A stretch of DNA of 64,000 bases from Paenibacillus tundrae (GCF_036884255.1 NZ_CP145605.1:1922001-1986000), one strand, 5' to 3'. Positions 36,977 to 46,125 are shown, counted from the first letter of the stretch. Notes: a model not told the origin generated them from the sequence alone. A program made the numbers and translations.

Positions 36977-38437
36977 ATGTCCATTCGGTTAAGATTAACC
37001 GCATGGTATTCGGGTATTTTGGCAGCCGTGCTTATCTTCTGGGCCGTCGTGATTTATGCTTTTGTCTATTTTAACTCTTATCAGGAAGTGGAACAGCAAC
37101 TAAAGGTTAAGAGCGAACGCATTACAGAACAAATTGGTGTTAATCCGCTTTCCCAATCGCTCGACCTAGATCCATTCACAGAAAGTCAGCTTCAAGAAGC
37201 GCAGATCTATATTCAACTGGTGGATTATCAGAGCAGATCGATTAAGATCTCCGGAAATATGGAGAAGGCTGGCATTGACTTTCCTGTTGTGGAGCTGAAG
37301 GACATACGGGAACAGCGAGGCATATCCAAAATATACGTGCATGGCACTCCTTTTCTTGTGAATCAACAGCCGTTGTCCCTTCAAGGAACGAATGAAATTA
37401 GGGGACTGCTGCAAGTGGGAGCCAATGTTACTTCCCAGGAGCGGCTTCTGGAAGCACTTCGTAATATATTGATCTTTGGCTGGCTTGTGGCGATGGCTCT
37501 TGCCATTACATCAGGGCTTATTTTGGCTCGTAAATCCATGCGGCCGTTGGTTAATGTCATTGATGCTGCGAATCAGATTCAGTCAGGAAATGATCTTAGT
37601 GTCCGTATTCAATACACCGGTCCGAAGGATGAGATCGGCCGTCTCATTGAAACGGTAAATAACATGCTTGAACGAACCGAATTATCCTTCCGGGGTTTAG
37701 AGGAGACCAATGCGGCTCAGCGACGATTCGTATCTGATGCATCGCATGAGCTACGTACACCACTTACGACGATACGGGGTAACGTAGACTTCCTCAAGAA
37801 GCTGTGGGATCAGGAGAGTACGGATCGTCCGAATCTTGATGAAGAAACAGTTAAAGAGATGTCCCTTGAGGCGATTGAGGATATGGCAGATGAGGGGAAA
37901 CGGATGAGCCGGCTAATTAGTGACATGTTGTCACTCGCAAGAGCGGATACCGGTCAGAAGATTGAGCTGAATCCAATTCCATTGCAGATTTTAGTGCAGG
38001 AAGTGGCTCGCAGATCCCAATTCCTAGATCGTCAGTCTGAATGGCGTCAGGGCGATTTATCAATCCTCAACGGGATCTATGTCAATGGTAGCAAAGATTA
38101 TTTGCAGCAAATGCTGTTTATTTTTATTGAGAATGCGTTTAAATACACTCCGGAAGGCTCAGTCACACTTGACGCTATATTGTACAAAGGTCAGGTAGGG
38201 CTGCGCATTAGTGATACAGGCATTGGTATGGAACGAGACGAGGTACCGTTTATCTTTGATCGTTTCTATCGTGCAGATGAATCACGCGGAGCGACACCAG
38301 GAATCGGCTTGGGGCTATCGATTGCTAAGTGGATCATTGAAGAGCATCATGGCTCGGTAGAAGTCGTCACTAAACGTGGAGAAGGTACCACATTTATTAT
38401 CTGGTTGCCTGTTGTCTTTGCTCCCCCTATCGAATAA
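36977..38437 (+). CDS. Sensor histidine kinase with HAMP
   Basis: A 486-aa kinase: membrane segment near residues 10-32, an extracellular domain (~33-160), second segment (LIFGWLVAMALAITSGLIL), HAMP (RKSMRPLVNVIDAANQI), HisKA with phospho-His in DASHELRTPLTTIRGNVD near residue 256, N-box FIENAFKYTPEG, and G-boxes SDTGIGM and GATPGIGLGLSIAKWI. The ATG at 36977 follows AGAGGTGAT within the end of the regulator gene. It forms a two-component pair with it, probably sensing envelope or secretion stress. Confidence 0.9.
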   Translation: MSIRLRLTAWYSGILAAVLIFWAVVIYAFVYFNSYQEVEQQLKVKSERITEQIGVNPLSQSLDLDPFTESQLQEAQIYIQLVDYQSRSIKISGNMEKAGIDFPVVELKDIREQRGISKIYVHGTPFLVNQQPLSLQGTNEIRGLLQVGANVTSQERLLEALRNILIFGWLVAMALAITSGLILARKSMRPLVNVIDAANQIQSGNDLSVRIQYTGPKDEIGRLIETVNNMLERTELSFRGLEETNAAQRRFVSDASHELRTPLTTIRGNVDFLKKLWDQESTDRPNLDEETVKEMSLEAIEDMADEGKRMSRLISDMLSLARADTGQKIELNPIPLQILVQEVARRSQFLDRQSEWRQGDLSILNGIYVNGSKDYLQQMLFIFIENAFKYTPEGSVTLDAILYKGQVGLRISDTGIGMERDEVPFIFDRFYRADESRGATPGIGLGLSIAKWIIEEHHGSVEVVTKRGEGTTFIIWLPVVFAPPIE

Positions 38438-38506
38438 AGGTATAATAGAGTGGACTGCAATTACATCGGCAAGCTTGCCGAAGAAAGAAAGCGGGTGGCA
38501 ACCAAA

Positions 38507-39460
38507 GTGGAAGTACTGCGAATTTCGCCAAGGGGATATTGTTACGGAGTTGTGGATGCCATGGTTTTGGCACGTCAGGCTGCACGTAATCTAGATCTAC
38601 CCCGGCCTATATATATATTGGGAATGATTGTTCACAACAAACATGTGACAGATTCCTTTGAAGATGAAGGCATCGTTACACTGGATGGACCTAACCGGAT
38701 GGAAATTTTGAGTCAGGTGGAGAGTGGCACTGTTATTTTTACAGCGCATGGTGTATCTCCAGAAGTCCGTAAGCTGGCACGTGATAAAGGGTTGACTACA
38801 GTGGATGCGACTTGTCCAGATGTTACGAAAACTCATGACCTTATTCGTGAGAAGACGGCTGAAGGGTATCAGATTATCTATATCGGCAAAAAGAACCACC
38901 CAGAACCTGAAGGCGCCATTGGTGTTGCTCCAGATCAGGTTCATCTGATTGAAAAGGAAGAAGAGATTGATCAGTTGAATGTACCAAATGGCAAGATTCT
39001 GATTACCAATCAGACTACAATGAGCCAGTGGGACATCAAACATATTATGAGTCGTCTTCTGGAGAAATTTCCAGGTGCCGAAATCCACAATGAAATTTGT
39101 CTCGCAACACAGGTTCGTCAGGAAGCTGTAGCTGAACAAGCAGGACAATCGGATCTCGTTATCGTTGTTGGTGATCCGCGGAGTAATAACTCAAACCGAC
39201 TAGCTCAGGTATCCGAAGAAATCGCGGGTGTAACAGCTTACCGTGTGTCTGACGTAGCTGAGATTCAGCAGGAGTGGCTGAAGGGCGTGAACAAAGTAGC
39301 GGTTACCTCGGGCGCTTCAACGCCGACACCGATCACAAAGGAAGTTATTACGTATCTGGAGCAGTATGAGCATGATCAACCAGAGACGTGGGAAATTAAA
39401 CGTACTGTGAACATGAGTAAACTGTTACCACCTGTGCGTGAGAAAACACGTACGACCTAA
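38507..39460 (+). CDS. ispH: 4-hydroxy-3-methylbut-2-enyl diphosphate reductase
   Basis: A 317-aa [4Fe-4S] enzyme, last step of the MEP isoprenoid pathway. Cluster Cys: C12 ([14 protein letters not shown]), C in [12 protein letters not shown] and C in NEICLATQ; the HNKHVTD and TAHGVS segments bind substrate. The start is GTG 38507, which matches the family N-terminus; upstream in-frame codons are not conserved in the family. It lies 70 bp after the kinase gene and is closed by a large terminator. Confidence 0.95.
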   Translation: MEVLRISPRGYCYGVVDAMVLARQAARNLDLPRPIYILGMIVHNKHVTDSFEDEGIVTLDGPNRMEILSQVESGTVIFTAHGVSPEVRKLARDKGLTTVDATCPDVTKTHDLIREKTAEGYQIIYIGKKNHPEPEGAIGVAPDQVHLIEKEEEIDQLNVPNGKILITNQTTMSQWDIKHIMSRLLEKFPGAEIHNEICLATQVRQEAVAEQAGQSDLVIVVGDPRSNNSNRLAQVSEEIAGVTAYRVSDVAEIQQEWLKGVNKVAVTSGASTPTPITKEVITYLEQYEHDQPETWEIKRTVNMSKLLPPVREKTRTT

Positions 39461-39469
39461 AACCAGAAT

Positions 39470-39528
39470 GAATCTTGCGCTAGTCTTCCATTGCCTTTGG
39501 AACCTAGCTCGCAAGATTCTTTTTTTTG
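39470..39528 (+). terminator. Terminator after ispH
   Basis: Arms GAATCTTGCG / CGCAAGATTC enclosing a second pair CTAG/CTAG, then TTTTTTTT. Confidence 0.85.
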
Positions 39529-39553
39529 GATAATGTGCAAACGTATGAGGTCC

Positions 39554-39582
39554 TTGACGAAGAAGGCAGACTATGGTATATT
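39554..39582 (+). promoter_or_regulatory. Sigma-A promoter of aroF
   Basis: TTGACG at 39554-39559, 17-base spacer, TATATT at 39577-39582. Confidence 0.75.
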
Positions 39583-39599
39583 TACTTTAGTGGTTAAAA

Positions 39600-39674
39600 G
39601 CTTAAAAGCGAACAAGCGTTTAAGCGTGACAGAGAATAGTTAATAATCAGATGCACTTTATGGAGTGCTTTTAT
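39600..39674 (+). promoter_or_regulatory. Two-hairpin leader of aroF
   Basis: First hairpin GCTTAAAAGC / GCGTTTAAGC at 39600-39625; a second, GCACT..AGTGC followed by TTTTATT at 39653-39676, looks like a weak terminator. The layout suggests attenuation of aroF by an unknown signal. The aroF leader then contains repeat copy E. Confidence 0.45.
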
Positions 39675-39711
39675 TGTTCGTAATCAGAAACGAACATATT
39701 GAACAACCTCA
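39675..39711. repeat. Intergenic repeat, copy E (right end)
   Basis: TTCGTAATCAGAAACGAACATATTGAACAACCTC corresponds to the right end of copies A and B. It overlaps the region just before the aroF ribosome site. Confidence 0.6.
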
Positions 39712-39737
39712 CATACAAGGAAGGATGGGAATATATT

Positions 39738-40802
39738 ATGATCGTTATTGCAGGCAAAGCTACTCCGGAGGAACAGATTCAGGATATTGTAGCCGTAATC
39801 GAAAAGGAAGGTCTTCAAGTTCATATTTCACGTGGAGAAGATCGTACAATCATCGGCTTGATCGGCAAAGTAGAACCTAAAATGCAGGAGCATCTTCATC
39901 AAATGAAGGGTGTAGAGAATGTAGTCAAAATCTCGAAGTCTTACAAATTGGCAAGTCGTGACTTCCACCCAGAAGATACAGTGATCTCAATTAAGGGCGT
40001 TGACATTGGCGGAAAGGAACTTGTCGTCATGGGTGGACCGTGTGCGGTTGAATCCGCTGCACAGATCGATGAGATCGCTGGTCTGGTGAAAGCAGCAGGA
40101 GGACAGGTGCTTCGTGGTGGTGCGTTTAAACCACGTACAGGTCCATACAGCTTCCAAGGTACAGGTGTGGAAGGTTTGATCATGATGGCTGAAGCACGTA
40201 AGAAGCATGACCTGTTAACCATCACAGAAGTCATGACACCGGAATATGTAGATATCTGTGCAGAGTACGCTGATATTCTGCAAGTAGGTACACGTAATAT
40301 GCAGAATTTTGATCTGTTGCGTAAATTGGGTGAGTGCGGTAAACCTGTACTGTTGAAACGTGGATTCAGTGCGACTTATGATGAGCTGTTAAATGCGGCA
40401 GAATACATTCTAGCAGGCGGTAACCCCAATGTAATGCTCTGTGAGCGTGGGATCCGTACTTTCGAATCATACACTCGTAATACGCTCGACCTGTCAGCAA
40501 TCCCTGTATTGCAGTCTCTGAGCCATCTGCCGGTCATCTCAGACCCAAGTCACGGTACTGGACGTCGTGAGCTCGTTGAGCCAATGACGAAGGCTTCTGT
40601 TGCAGCGGGCGCAAATGGTTTGATTATTGAGATGCATACGGATCCAGATAACTCTATGACAGGAGACGGTGTACAGTCGTTGTTCCCTGATCAATTCGCC
40701 AACCTATTGCAGGATCTAGAGAAGTTGGCACCAATCGTAGGTAAAACATTCAACACAGCTAAACAACCAGCAGAGTTCTTCCCAGCTAGAGTCGGCGTAT
40801 AA
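39738..40802 (+). CDS. aroF: 3-deoxy-7-phosphoheptulonate synthase (DAHP synthase)
   Basis: A 354-aa type I-beta enzyme, first step of aromatic amino acid synthesis. Residues 1-75 form a ferredoxin-like regulatory domain; the barrel follows with [35 protein letters not shown] and [12 protein letters not shown], and the metal-binding [10 protein letters not shown] and CERGIRTFE. Absence of a chorismate mutase domain separates it from Bacillus AroA. Start ATG 39738 follows AAGGATGGG. Confidence 0.95.
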   Translation: MIVIAGKATPEEQIQDIVAVIEKEGLQVHISRGEDRTIIGLIGKVEPKMQEHLHQMKGVENVVKISKSYKLASRDFHPEDTVISIKGVDIGGKELVVMGGPCAVESAAQIDEIAGLVKAAGGQVLRGGAFKPRTGPYSFQGTGVEGLIMMAEARKKHDLLTITEVMTPEYVDICAEYADILQVGTRNMQNFDLLRKLGECGKPVLLKRGFSATYDELLNAAEYILAGGNPNVMLCERGIRTFESYTRNTLDLSAIPVLQSLSHLPVISDPSHGTGRRELVEPMTKASVAAGANGLIIEMHTDPDNSMTGDGVQSLFPDQFANLLQDLEKLAPIVGKTFNTAKQPAEFFPARVGV

Positions 40803-40830
40803 TTTATAAGTAAGCTATATGTGCAAAGTT

Positions 40831-40887
40831 CCGGACATCTACAGGCTGTTCATTCAACATGAATGCAGCTTAAGGATGTCCGGTTTT
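40831..40887 (+). terminator. Terminator after aroF
   Basis: Outer arms CCGGACATC / GATGTCCGG, inner AGGCTG.. / GCAGCT.., with TTTTT. Confidence 0.85.
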
Positions 40888-41053
40888 TCATTCTTTTGGT
40901 CATTGAATGGATTTATTAATCAATGGTGATAAGAAACATTTATGATGTGAAGTTTTTTCCATAATTTAGGTATTAATGCACCTGCTTTACCGCATTAAAT
41001 CGATTAAATATAGCTTGTACAAGTTGTTATACGAAGTTCATGTATTTATAAAA

Positions 41054-41070
41054 TGTGAGTATAGCTAACA
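41054..41070 (+). promoter_or_regulatory. GlnR/TnrA-type operator of glnA
   Basis: TGTGA-N7-TAACA, a full match to the TGTNA-N7-TNACA consensus of the GlnR/TnrA boxes in Bacillota. It lies about 29 bp before the -35 of the glnA promoter, an activator-like position. Confidence 0.75.
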
Positions 41071-41098
41071 TCCTCGCAAAAAATACCTTACATAAGTA

Positions 41099-41128
41099 TT
41101 GACGATGTCATGTTTGAGATTTTATAAT
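41099..41128 (+). promoter_or_regulatory. Sigma-A promoter of glnA
   Basis: TTGACG at 41099-41104, 18-base spacer, TATAAT at 41123-41128. Confidence 0.8.
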
Positions 41129-41208
41129 GACGACAGAAAAAAATTCGAATATGGACATTTTCATTAGTGGGGTTGTTTATTGTTCGGAATATTTGGGAGG
41201 ACGAATAC

Positions 41209-42633
41209 ATGTCGGTTGAAAACGTATTGAAAGCAATTCAAGAGAACAACATCGAGTGGGTAGATTTTCGTTTTGTAGATTTAGCTGGTCGTGCACATCA
41301 CATCTCGTTGCCAGCTTCGGCTGTTGATGCAGACACATTCGTAAACGGAGTAGCTTTTGACGGTTCTTCTATCCAAGGTTTCCGTGGAATTGAAGAGTCC
41401 GATATGGTTATGATGCCAGATCCTGAAGCGACATATGTCGATCCGTTCACAGCACACCCTACATTGAATGTTATGTGTGATATTTTCACACCTGATGGTG
41501 AGCGTTATGAGCGTGACCCACGCAGCATCGCTGTTAAAGCAGAAGCTTTCTTGAAAGAAAGCGGCGTTGGTACAGCAGCATTCTTCGCACCTGAGTCTGA
41601 GTTCTTCATCTTCGACGATGTACGTTACGAGAGCGGTACGAACAGCTCTTCTTACTATGTTGATTCCGAAGAAGCATCTTGGAACACAAACCGCAAAGAA
41701 GAAGGCGGCAACCTGGGCTTCAAAGTTCGCACGAAAGGCGGATATGTTCCAGTAGCTCCAGTTGATACTCAACAAGACATTCGTAGTGAAATGTGTCGTC
41801 TCTTGGAAGAAGCAGGTTTGTCGATCGAGCGTCATCACCATGAAGTGGCGACAGCAGGTCAAGCCGAAATCAACTTCCGCTTTGATACGTTGAAGAAAAC
41901 AGCAGATAACCTGCTTGTATACAAATACATCGTGCACAACACTGCACGTCAATATGGCAAAGTAGCTACATTCATGCCAAAACCATTGTTTGGTGACAAC
42001 GGTAGCGGTATGCACGTACACCAATCCATCTTCGATGGCGATTCCCCATTGTTCTATGACAAAGCGGGATATGCTAACCTGAGCGAAATGGCTCTGCACT
42101 ACATCGGAGGTATTCTGTACCACGCTCCAGCACTGATCGCTTTGACGAACCCTAGTACGAACTCATTCAAACGTCTCGTGCCTGGTTATGAAGCACCGGT
42201 TAACTTGGTTTACTCCAAAGGTAACCGTTCTGCAGCGGTTCGTATCCCAGTTGCAGCAGTGACACCTAAAGGTTGTCGTATCGAGTTCCGTACACCTGAC
42301 TCCACAGCTAACCCTTACCTGGCATTCTCCGCAATGTTGATGGCGGGTCTGGACGGAATCAAACGTAAAATCAACCCAACAGAGCTTGGATATGGTCCAT
42401 TGGACAAAAATATCTATGACCTGTCCGATGCAGATAAAGAAAACATCCGCAGCGTGCCAGCTTCTTTGGAAGAAGCGCTTGATGCACTGGCAGCTGATAA
42501 CGAATTCTTGACTGAAGGCGGCGTATTCACTAAAGAATTCATTGATAACTATATCAACCTCAAACGTGATGAAGCTAAAGCGGTAGCGATCCGCATTCAT
42601 CCGCACGAGTACAGCCTCTACTTCGACTGCTAA
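41209..42633 (+). CDS. glnA: Type I glutamine synthetase, GSI-beta form
   Basis: A 474-aa synthetase. Motifs: DGSSIQGFRGIEESDM, the metal-binding FFAPESEFF and HHHEVATAGQAEINFRF, the ATP region FGDNGSGMHVHQS, RLVPGYEAPVNL, RIEFRTPDS and NIYDLSDADKEN with the tyrosine at the GSI-beta adenylylation position. The 25-residue insertion of the beta subtype (around SSSYYVDSEEASWNTN..EEGGNLG) is present, unlike the shorter GSI-alpha of Bacillus. Start ATG 41209 follows GGGAGGAC. The upstream GlnR/TnrA box and promoter indicate nitrogen control. Codon use is strongly biased, as for highly expressed genes. Confidence 0.95.
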   Translation: MSVENVLKAIQENNIEWVDFRFVDLAGRAHHISLPASAVDADTFVNGVAFDGSSIQGFRGIEESDMVMMPDPEATYVDPFTAHPTLNVMCDIFTPDGERYERDPRSIAVKAEAFLKESGVGTAAFFAPESEFFIFDDVRYESGTNSSSYYVDSEEASWNTNRKEEGGNLGFKVRTKGGYVPVAPVDTQQDIRSEMCRLLEEAGLSIERHHHEVATAGQAEINFRFDTLKKTADNLLVYKYIVHNTARQYGKVATFMPKPLFGDNGSGMHVHQSIFDGDSPLFYDKAGYANLSEMALHYIGGILYHAPALIALTNPSTNSFKRLVPGYEAPVNLVYSKGNRSAAVRIPVAAVTPKGCRIEFRTPDSTANPYLAFSAMLMAGLDGIKRKINPTELGYGPLDKNIYDLSDADKENIRSVPASLEEALDALAADNEFLTEGGVFTKEFIDNYINLKRDEAKAVAIRIHPHEYSLYFDC

Positions 42634-42665
42634 TCCAGTCGGAACGGACTGTTCCTCATTCAGAA

Positions 42666-42698
42666 AAAGCCTCCGGGATTCGTTCTCGGAGGCTTTTC
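42666..42698 (+). terminator. Terminator after glnA
   Basis: Stem AAGCCTCCG / CGGAGGCTT with TTTT. Confidence 0.88.
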
Positions 42699-42868
42699 CT
42701 CGAATTGAAATGTTGTAGTGCTTTAACTTTGCAGGGTGATAAAGGAATTTGATAGCTCATATTGTGTTTTCAGTGCTTATTTCACTTGAAGCATATAGGG
42801 AATACTGATATCATAGCGATAATATTTACTTCTTATGTAAGCTACGGATGGAAAGGGCGGGGGATATT

Positions 42869-43957
42869 TTGACAAAGAGAGCGTATAATTTTAATGCAGG
42901 ACCAGCGGCACTGCCACTTGAGGTTTTGGAGCGTGCTCAGGCGGAATTTGTTGATTTTCGTAATACAGGTATGTCGATTATGGAGATGTCCCACCGTGGA
43001 GCTGTGTACGAATCGGTACATAACGAAGCTCAAGATCGTTTATTATCTTTGCTTGGCAGCCCGAAAGGCTACAAGGTGCTATTTCTACAGGGCGGTGCAA
43101 GTACGCAATTTGCCATGTTGCCTATGAACTTGCTCGGTGCGGGTCAGACAGCCAGTTATGTGAATACAGGCAGCTGGGCTAAAAAAGCACTGTCTGAGGC
43201 TAAATTAATTGGTGAGGCTCAAGTGGTCGCTTCGTCCGAAGCGGACAAGTTCATGAAGCTTCCAGATGTATCGAATCTAAGCCTGCCAGAAAACAGTGCA
43301 TATGTACATTTAACATCCAATGAAACGATTGAAGGGACACAGTTCAAGGACTTCCCGGATACAGGCTCTGTGCCTCTAATTGCAGATATGTCCAGTGATA
43401 TCTTCTGTAAACCATTTAAGTTGAATCAATTCGGGATGATCTACGCTGGTGCGCAGAAGAACTTGGGCCCATCGGGGATTACGGTTGTCATTGCTCGCGA
43501 AGAGCTAGTGAGTGAGTCACCTAAAACAATCCCGACCATGTTCCGTTACAGTACACATGTGGAGAATAACTCCCTTTACAACACACCGCCTTCCTTCTCG
43601 GTATATATGGTGAATGAAGTGTTGAAATGGATTGAAGAGCAGGGCGGCCTGGCAGGTGTCGAGCAAAAGAATAAGAAGAAAGCCGAATTGCTCTATAATA
43701 CGATTGATTCTTCCGGTGACTTCTATCGTGGTTGCGTCGATGTTAATGACCGTTCCTTGATGAATGTTACATTCCGTCTAGCGACAGAGGAGTTGGAGAA
43801 ACAATTTATTAAGGCTTCTGAGCAAGAAGGATTTGTAGGTCTGAAAGGACACCGTAGCGTAGGTGGTCTGCGAGCATCTATCTACAATGCAGCTCCATAT
43901 GAGAGTGTGAAAGCACTCACGGACTTTATGACCCACTTCCAACAAACGAACGGGTAA
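42869..43957 (+). CDS. serC: Phosphoserine aminotransferase
   Basis: A 362-aa PLP enzyme of serine synthesis. N-terminus KRAYNFNAGPAALPLEVLE is the family signature; FLQGGASTQFAM binds phosphate, the PLP lysine is in YAGAQKNLGPSG near residue 196, and GHRSVGGLRASIYNA holds the substrate-binding arginines. The start is TTG 42869 with GGGCGGGGG upstream; an ATG 21 bases earlier lies before the ribosome site. It is monocistronic, with repeat copy B and a terminator downstream. Confidence 0.94.
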   Translation: MTKRAYNFNAGPAALPLEVLERAQAEFVDFRNTGMSIMEMSHRGAVYESVHNEAQDRLLSLLGSPKGYKVLFLQGGASTQFAMLPMNLLGAGQTASYVNTGSWAKKALSEAKLIGEAQVVASSEADKFMKLPDVSNLSLPENSAYVHLTSNETIEGTQFKDFPDTGSVPLIADMSSDIFCKPFKLNQFGMIYAGAQKNLGPSGITVVIAREELVSESPKTIPTMFRYSTHVENNSLYNTPPSFSVYMVNEVLKWIEEQGGLAGVEQKNKKKAELLYNTIDSSGDFYRGCVDVNDRSLMNVTFRLATEELEKQFIKASEQEGFVGLKGHRSVGGLRASIYNAAPYESVKALTDFMTHFQQTNG

Positions 43958-44004
43958 AGAGGAGAGAGTCACAGGAGCAACAAGAGATTGGGCATTAAAT
44001 TGCG

Positions 44005-44061
44005 TGTTCAAAGAGGTCGTCATCCTTCGTAATGAAAAGCGGACTTGTCGACTAACCTCTT
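44005..44061. repeat. Intergenic repeat, copy B
   Basis: TGTTCA at the left, CATCCTTCGTAATGAAAAGCGGACTT in the middle, and an AAGAGGT / ACCTCTT inverted pair near the ends. Same core as copy A. It lies between serC and trmL. Confidence 0.7.
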
Positions 44062-44087
44062 AAAACGTTGCATCTGTGCCTTTCCAG

Positions 44088-44122
44088 AGCCTTCCACATT
44101 GACGTGTGGAGGGCTTTTCTTT
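44088..44122 (+). terminator. Terminator after serC and repeat copy B
   Basis: Stem AGCCTTCCACA / TGTGGAGGGCT and T-rich tail. Confidence 0.85.
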
Positions 44123-44173
44123 AAGATTAAGGGATTGTCGTTAAACATGAATGAAAAAGGAGATCGAACCTAT

Positions 44174-44638
44174 ATGGCTTTACACATTGTTCTGGTTGAG
44201 CCCGAGATTCCCGCGAATACGGGCAATATATCCCGCACATGCGCGGCTACCGGCATCCACCTACATCTGGTTCACCCACTGGGGTTTCGTACGGATGACG
44301 CTACACTGAAGCGTGCAGGCTTGGATTACTGGCATGCTGTACACATTGAATATCATGATTCTTTTGCTGAAGTTCAAGAGAAATTCCCTGAAGGACGATT
44401 TTTCTATGCAACGACGAAGGCGAAGAATCGGTATAGCGATTTTGAATTCCGTGATGGGGATTTCCTCGTTTTTGGTAAAGAAACCAAAGGACTTCCGCCG
44501 GAACTTATTGCGGCTAACCCAGAAACGTGCATGAGAATGCCAATGACAGGTGACGTACGGTCGTTGAATCTCTCAAATTCCGCAGCGATTATCGCATATG
44601 AGGCATTGCGTCAACTGGAATTCCCGGGCCTAGATTGA
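44174..44638 (+). CDS. trmL: tRNA (cytidine/uridine-2'-O)-methyltransferase TrmL
   Basis: A 154-aa SPOUT methyltransferase. The signature begins MALHIVLVEPEIPANTGNISRTCAATG; DFLVFGKETKGLPPE and MRMPMTGDVRSLNLSNSAAIIAYEALRQL form the trefoil knot that binds SAM. It methylates the wobble base of tRNA-Leu. The ATG at 44174 is preceded by AAAGGAGAT. Confidence 0.94.
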   Translation: MALHIVLVEPEIPANTGNISRTCAATGIHLHLVHPLGFRTDDATLKRAGLDYWHAVHIEYHDSFAEVQEKFPEGRFFYATTKAKNRYSDFEFRDGDFLVFGKETKGLPPELIAANPETCMRMPMTGDVRSLNLSNSAAIIAYEALRQLEFPGLD

Positions 44639-44647
44639 CCGGGTTCC

Positions 44648-44727
44648 ATCCTGCTAAATAGGTTACGAATGGTCAAAAAAAACATTTTTCAAAAAAAAGG
44701 ACAAAAAATGTTTATTTCCAGCAGGAT
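44648..44727. repeat. Nested inverted repeats between trmL and abrB
   Basis: An outer pair ATCCTGCT (44648-44655) / AGCAGGAT (44720-44727), extended by AAATA/TATTT, encloses an inner perfect pair AAACATTTTT (44680-44689) / AAAAATGTTT (44704-44713). The AT-rich stem could form a cruciform or a trmL terminator. Confidence 0.5.
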
Positions 44728-44810
44728 TCGACAAAATGTTGGCGAATCTATAAACTTAGTACAAATGTACCTAGAAATTTAGAGTGAGATAGGAGAGGTG
44801 TGCCGTAGCT

Positions 44811-45065
44811 ATGAAGCCAGCTGGAGTCGTTCGCAAAGTTGACCAATTGGGTAGGATCGTATTGCCTAAATCTTTGCGTAAAAGGTATCAAATGAATGAA
44901 GGAGATCCTGTAGAGATCCTAGTTCAAGGGGATCATATTATTTTGGAGAGATACCGTCCAAAATGTATTTTCTGCGGATCAATGGAAGAAGTCAATGAGT
45001 TCAAAGAGCGTTACATATGCGCACAATGTTTAGATGAAATGACCCAGCTTCCACAGCACGGGTAA
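44811..45065 (+). CDS. abrB: AbrB-family regulator with C-terminal zinc-ribbon motif
   Basis: An 84-aa protein. Residues 1-50 are the AbrB N-domain (GVVRKVDQLGRIVLPKSLRKRYQMNEGDPVEI). Residues 52-73 carry two CxxC pairs, CIFC and CAQC, spaced by 14 residues, which looks like a small zinc ribbon in place of the Bacillus AbrB oligomerisation half. Ribosome site AGGAGAGG. It is a likely transition-state regulator of stationary-phase genes. A terminator follows. Confidence 0.85.
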   Translation: MKPAGVVRKVDQLGRIVLPKSLRKRYQMNEGDPVEILVQGDHIILERYRPKCIFCGSMEEVNEFKERYICAQCLDEMTQLPQHG

Positions 45066-45072
45066 TAAAATT

Positions 45073-45110
45073 ACGTCATGGAGGAACACTCCATGGCGTT
45101 TTTTCTTTTT
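45073..45110 (+). terminator. Terminator after abrB
   Basis: Stem CGTCATGGAG / CTCCATGGCG with TTTTTT. Confidence 0.88.
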
Positions 45111-45189
45111 GAAGACTAGGCTAACCTATGGATAGGAGAAGGATAACTCAAGCATGTGTAGCTGATCTTATCATTTGCTCCTTGTTAGT

Positions 45190-46101
45190 TCAGGATAGGA
45201 TCGGGAGAATCTCATTCCACACAGCATTAAGAATCTGCTGCATTTGATCTTCTTCACTATTGATCGAGATGACGGCGTGCTGTGCAGGCAAAATGATACA
45301 AAGTTGACCATGAGCGCCATCAGCCCGATATGCATCATGCGAACACATCCAGAATTGAAATCCGTAACCCTTACCCCAATCACCATCTCCAGATGTCATA
45401 ATCTGTCTACGTGTAGCACTTCGAATCCACTCAGCAGGTATAAGCTGCTGCCCCTTCCAGTTGCCCTCTTGAAGAAGCAATTGTCCGAATCGACTCAACT
45501 CCTCATTGCTAATCCAAAGACCCGCACAACCCAAAGTAACGCCAAGTGGAGAGGTTTCCCAATCGACATTATGTATACCCAGTGGTTCAAATAAGCGTGG
45601 GGTTAGAAAGTCCTTCACGGTTTGGCCAGTTACTGCTTGAAACAGAGCCGAGATCATGAAGGTATCCCCACTACTGTAGGTAAATTGTTTCCCTGGCATT
45701 CGATCCAAGGGTAGCGACATGTAATATTTGACCCAATCCTTCTCTTCCAAAGAGGCACGTTCTTCTACGTGTAGTGGAGGATTGTCATGTCCAGAAGACA
45801 TACGAAGTAGATCCACCAACATTAACTGCTGTGGCGGAAACATCGTCTCGGTGATGGAGGTGGGACTATCGTATGTGAAATAATCGCCAAGTGTTGAATT
45901 TAGGTGAAGTAAGCCTTCTTCGATCGCAAGACCAACAGCCATGCATGTGAAGGATTTACTAATGGAATGTTGTAATCGTCGAGTGTCTTGATTGCGATCC
46001 CATTGTGCAATGAGATCTCCTTGATGTAATACGCGAGCGGATAACACGTTAAGACGTTCATTCATGATTTTATGAACAAATCCATTTAGCCTATTAGTCA
46101 T
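45190..46101 (-). CDS. Serine hydrolase, beta-lactamase class C fold
   Basis: A 303-aa protein. The catalytic SxxK appears as S46-I-S-K49 (HSISKSFTCMAVGLAIEEG), the Tyr box as TYSSGDTF, and a HGQ motif replaces KTG near the end. No signal peptide, so cytosolic, like many AmpC-like esterases. It starts at ATG 46101 after AAAGGTGG. Its upstream region holds nested inverted repeats. Confidence 0.82.
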   Translation of the reverse strand: MTNRLNGFVHKIMNERLNVLSARVLHQGDLIAQWDRNQDTRRLQHSISKSFTCMAVGLAIEEGLLHLNSTLGDYFTYDSPTSITETMFPPQQLMLVDLLRMSSGHDNPPLHVEERASLEEKDWVKYYMSLPLDRMPGKQFTYSSGDTFMISALFQAVTGQTVKDFLTPRLFEPLGIHNVDWETSPLGVTLGCAGLWISNEELSRFGQLLLQEGNWKGQQLIPAEWIRSATRRQIMTSGDGDWGKGYGFQFWMCSHDAYRADGAHGQLCIILPAQHAVISINSEEDQMQQILNAVWNEILPILS

Positions 46102-46125
46102 ATATAAACCACCTTTCGCAGGATG

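Noticed and set aside
41281..42123. 280-aa frame opposite glnA
   Set aside because: It is a shadow of the strongly biased glnA codon usage: Cys/Phe/His-rich composition, no ribosome site and no recognisable domain.
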